Below are positions 62,263 to 64,000 of a DNA stretch of 64,000 bases, in pieces. The DNA is from Prevotella sp. Lineage in GTDB: Bacteria > Bacteroidota > Bacteroidia > Bacteroidales > Bacteroidaceae. The position numbers were made by a program, and so were the translations under genes. Every line of letters starts with the position of its first letter. The stretch's first letter is position 1. Location: the NCBI GenBank assembly GCA_024684515.1, contig JAIKWS010000118.1, positions 1 through 64,000 of the forward strand, read 5' to 3'. Below the pieces are notes generated by a model. That model was not told where the DNA came from. It ran no database searches and saw nothing but the letters and a program-made list of their open reading frames with translations.

Positions 62263-63303
62263 TTAGGGGGATTTTCTGTAAGGCGAGGTGTAGTTGACCA
62301 CCTGCGGAAGTGTGAAGATGTCCTTGAGCTGCTCCAGCGTGTTATAGCGATCGTCAGTAAAGCCCGTCCACACCATAAACCATGCGAACTTGTTCATGGC
62401 CTTGAGCTGCTCTGGCGTAGGCAGGCTACCCAGTTCACCCAGGGCAATCAGCTTGCCACCTCCCAGTGCGACGAGCTCGTCGTGATGCGACTGTCGCCAG
62501 TCACGATGGTAGACATCCGTTGCGAGCACGTCGACATAGTCATTGCCAGGATAGTAGAGATGATAGGCCATGGCTGTATCGCCAGGTGTATTGCGAGGTG
62601 CATTGGCATTCCATACCCACAGCAGGTTGTCGAGGTGGTGATAGTTCACCATACGGTCGTAGAGCATCTTCCACAGAACCGCGAATCCCTGTTCGCCACG
62701 ACGGTCTCCCCACCAGAACCACTCACCGTTCATCTCATGATAGGGACGCCAGAGCACGGGGATATTCCTTTCCTGCAGGACCTTGAGGAACTGTGAGATG
62801 GAGTCTACCTGCTCCGTCCACATGCGTTTCATCTCTGTAGGCTCACTGCTGGTGAGTTCCTTCCACTGTTGTTCAGAAAATGGTCCCTGCGTCTGGTTCT
62901 TGAAATCCACATAGCGTGTGCGGTCGAAAGGACGGTTGACATGCCACATGATGGTGACTATATGTCCACGACGATATTCACGTGTGGCCATCTCCACCAC
63001 TTGACGGGCATCCCACGCCAGATCGCCACCCCATATCATGGGTATCTGTCCTGATGCCTCCTCGATACGGTCGAAGTCGCGCATATAGGCAGGCATCTGC
63101 AACTGATTATGATGCAAGCCGGAGATGATCTTGCCATCGTCCACCGACTGATAGAGTCTGGCCAGCAATGCCCGTGCCTCGGGGGTTGCATTAGGATTGA
63201 CGGGAGCGAATGGCTTTGGCTGCTGGGATTCTTCGGCAATGATGGTTGACGGCACTAAGAACAGCATGAGTGCCATCAGGAGGAGAGTCGATTTAGTCTT
63301 CAT
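62263..63303 (-). CDS. Secreted beta-mannanase, GH26
   Basis: 346 residues with a signal peptide (cleavage near TIIAE, 23). GH26 wording: GKIISGLHHNQLQ, PMIWGGDLAWDAR, VTIMWHVNRPF, acid/base glutamate in WRPYHEMNGEWFWWG, NLLWVWNANAP, YVDVLATDVYH, and nucleophile glutamate in LIALGELGSLP. It hydrolyses beta-1,4-mannans. Promoter TATCTTTG on the minus strand at 63330-63337; monocistronic. Confidence 0.94.
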   Translation of the reverse strand: MKTKSTLLLMALMLFLVPSTIIAEESQQPKPFAPVNPNATPEARALLARLYQSVDDGKIISGLHHNQLQMPAYMRDFDRIEEASGQIPMIWGGDLAWDARQVVEMATREYRRGHIVTIMWHVNRPFDRTRYVDFKNQTQGPFSEQQWKELTSSEPTEMKRMWTEQVDSISQFLKVLQERNIPVLWRPYHEMNGEWFWWGDRRGEQGFAVLWKMLYDRMVNYHHLDNLLWVWNANAPRNTPGDTAMAYHLYYPGNDYVDVLATDVYHRDWRQSHHDELVALGGGKLIALGELGSLPTPEQLKAMNKFAWFMVWTGFTDDRYNTLEQLKDIFTLPQVVNYTSPYRKSP

Positions 63304-63329
63304 GTCGATGATGTTTTAAACTGAGATTG

Positions 63330-63337
63330 CAAAGATA
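63330..63337 (-). promoter_or_regulatory. -7 box for GH26 mannanase
   Basis: The minus strand reads TATCTTTG, 26 bases before the GH26 start. Confidence 0.65.
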
Positions 63338-63431
63338 CGAAAATATCCCGAAACCAGTGCAGAAATTCCCCCAAAATCGTAGAAAAGGAAAAAGAAAGCT
63401 TCTGAGCGACACGTAAATGCGGAAAAAAGTG

Positions 63432-63439
63432 TAACTTTG
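63432..63439 (+). promoter_or_regulatory. -7 box for the esterase at the window end
   Basis: TAACTTTG, 37 bases before the ATG at 63477. Confidence 0.65.
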
Positions 63440-63476
63440 CAGCCCAATCAAAAGCATACCACAAGTGGCACTACGT

Positions 63477-64000
63477 ATGACAAACGAGAAGAAGATACTG
63501 TTCTTTCATGGCTTCTATGCCAGCGGCCAATGTATTCCTGCCATTGCCCTCAGGGCTGCATTTGCGGAAGAAGCCGTGGTGCTGACTCCCGACCTACCCA
63601 TACACCCCCACGAAGCACTTGAGACGGGCAGGGAGATTATCGCCACGGAACGACCCGATCTGCTGATTGGCAACAGTTGCGGAGCTTTCTATGCACAGAT
63701 GCTGGCTCCCGTCACGGGCACCCCTGCCTTGCTGGGCAATCCGCACTTCGAGATGACATCATTTCTGAAGTCGCGTATTGGCACGCATGAATACAAGTCA
63801 CCACGAAAAGACGGCAGACAGCTTTTTACCATCGACGAATCCCTGATTGCTGAGTTCGCAGCACTGGAGGCAAGGCAGTTTGAACACTGCGACAACCACT
63901 TCAAGGATCTCGTCTGGGGACTCTTCGGCGAGCAGGACACGCTGGCCCACTATGAACCGCTATTCCTGAAACACTATAGTCATTCTTTCCACTTTCCTGG
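63477..64000 (+). CDS. YqiA-like alpha/beta-hydrolase esterase, cut by window end
   Basis: The first 174 residues are visible and no stop occurs before position 64000. MTNEKKILFFHGFYASG is the opening of small YqiA/YcfP-type hydrolases; GNSCGAFYAQML holds the nucleophile serine in G-x-S-x-G; a pre-aspartate strand with LFGEQDTLAHYEP holds the likely acid. Only the histidine end (HSFHFPG...) is incomplete. Substrate: probably short-chain acyl esters, by family. Confidence 0.85.
   Translation, partial: MTNEKKILFFHGFYASGQCIPAIALRAAFAEEAVVLTPDLPIHPHEALETGREIIATERPDLLIGNSCGAFYAQMLAPVTGTPALLGNPHFEMTSFLKSRIGTHEYKSPRKDGRQLFTIDESLIAEFAALEARQFEHCDNHFKDLVWGLFGEQDTLAHYEPLFLKHYSHSFHFP

Noticed and set aside
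1..64000. tRNA or rRNA genes
   Set aside because: I scanned the gaps for cloverleaf-like sequence and rRNA landmarks and saw none; a tRNAscan-SE run would settle it.

Overview
The window comes from a member of the Bacteroidota, most likely Prevotella or a close relative from a plant-polysaccharide-rich gut or rumen. Four things point there. Almost every intergenic start has the Bacteroidota promoter element TAnnTTTG, and Shine-Dalgarno sites are scarce. Secreted proteins are mostly lipoproteins with a D/E-rich stretch after the lipobox cysteine. There is an ECF sigma/anti-sigma/outer-membrane-barrel cassette and a split methylmalonyl-CoA decarboxylase. The enzyme set (PL9, PL11, GH13 pullulanase, GH26, GH97) is that of a pectin, starch and mannan degrader.

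Layout. 0.3-5 kb: small lipoprotein, tandem repeats, and on the minus strand an ECF sigma factor, anti-sigma protein and TonB-receptor-like barrel. 5-13 kb: a macroglobulin-like surface protein, rhamnogalacturonan lyase, pullulanase and mutY. 13.8-16.7 kb: a partner-switching cassette, with a membrane SpoIIE-type phosphatase fused to an RsbW-like kinase, a STAS protein and a coiled-coil AraC regulator.

17.2-33.9 kb is the most unusual part: nine consecutive lipoprotein genes on the plus strand. They encode three MACPF (perforin-fold) proteins, two related carrier-like lipoproteins (one ending in a FISUMP-like fold), two BMP/PnrA-like ligand-binding lipoproteins, and two large proteins that fuse a type I periplasmic-binding domain to a C13 (legumain/GPI8-like) cysteine peptidase with intact His and Cys. 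Three of the families are present as paralogous pairs, so the locus looks built from a duplicated module. I read it as a candidate undescribed surface sensing, proteolysis and pore-forming system.

34-36 kb: an FtsZ paralogue overlapping a gene of unknown function, then a repeat-rich gap with a transposase-like remnant. 37-41.5 kb: a sugar operon (L-galactose-dehydrogenase-like reductase, zinc dehydrogenase, mutarotase, GH97). 41.8-44.4 kb: methylmalonyl-CoA epimerase and decarboxylase genes for propionate formation, including a 50-residue OadG-like protein. 44.6-48 kb: TonB-dependent receptor and acyltransferase. 48.2-50.7 kb: nitroreductase, DUF2520, KdsC-like and Maf genes. 50.7-52.8 kb: a possible small RNA, then an organic-peroxide operon (Gpx, two-Cys OhrR, ferritin-like protein, small winged helix) with palindromic operator candidates. 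53-54.3 kb: inverted repeats and a pstB fragment. 54.3-58.8 kb: PL9 pectate lyase and menBCE. 58.8-64 kb: hydroxyacid dehydrogenase, rarA, an acidic conserved protein, a 22-bp repeat array, GH26 mannanase and a truncated esterase.

All assignments come from reading motifs by eye; no database search was run.
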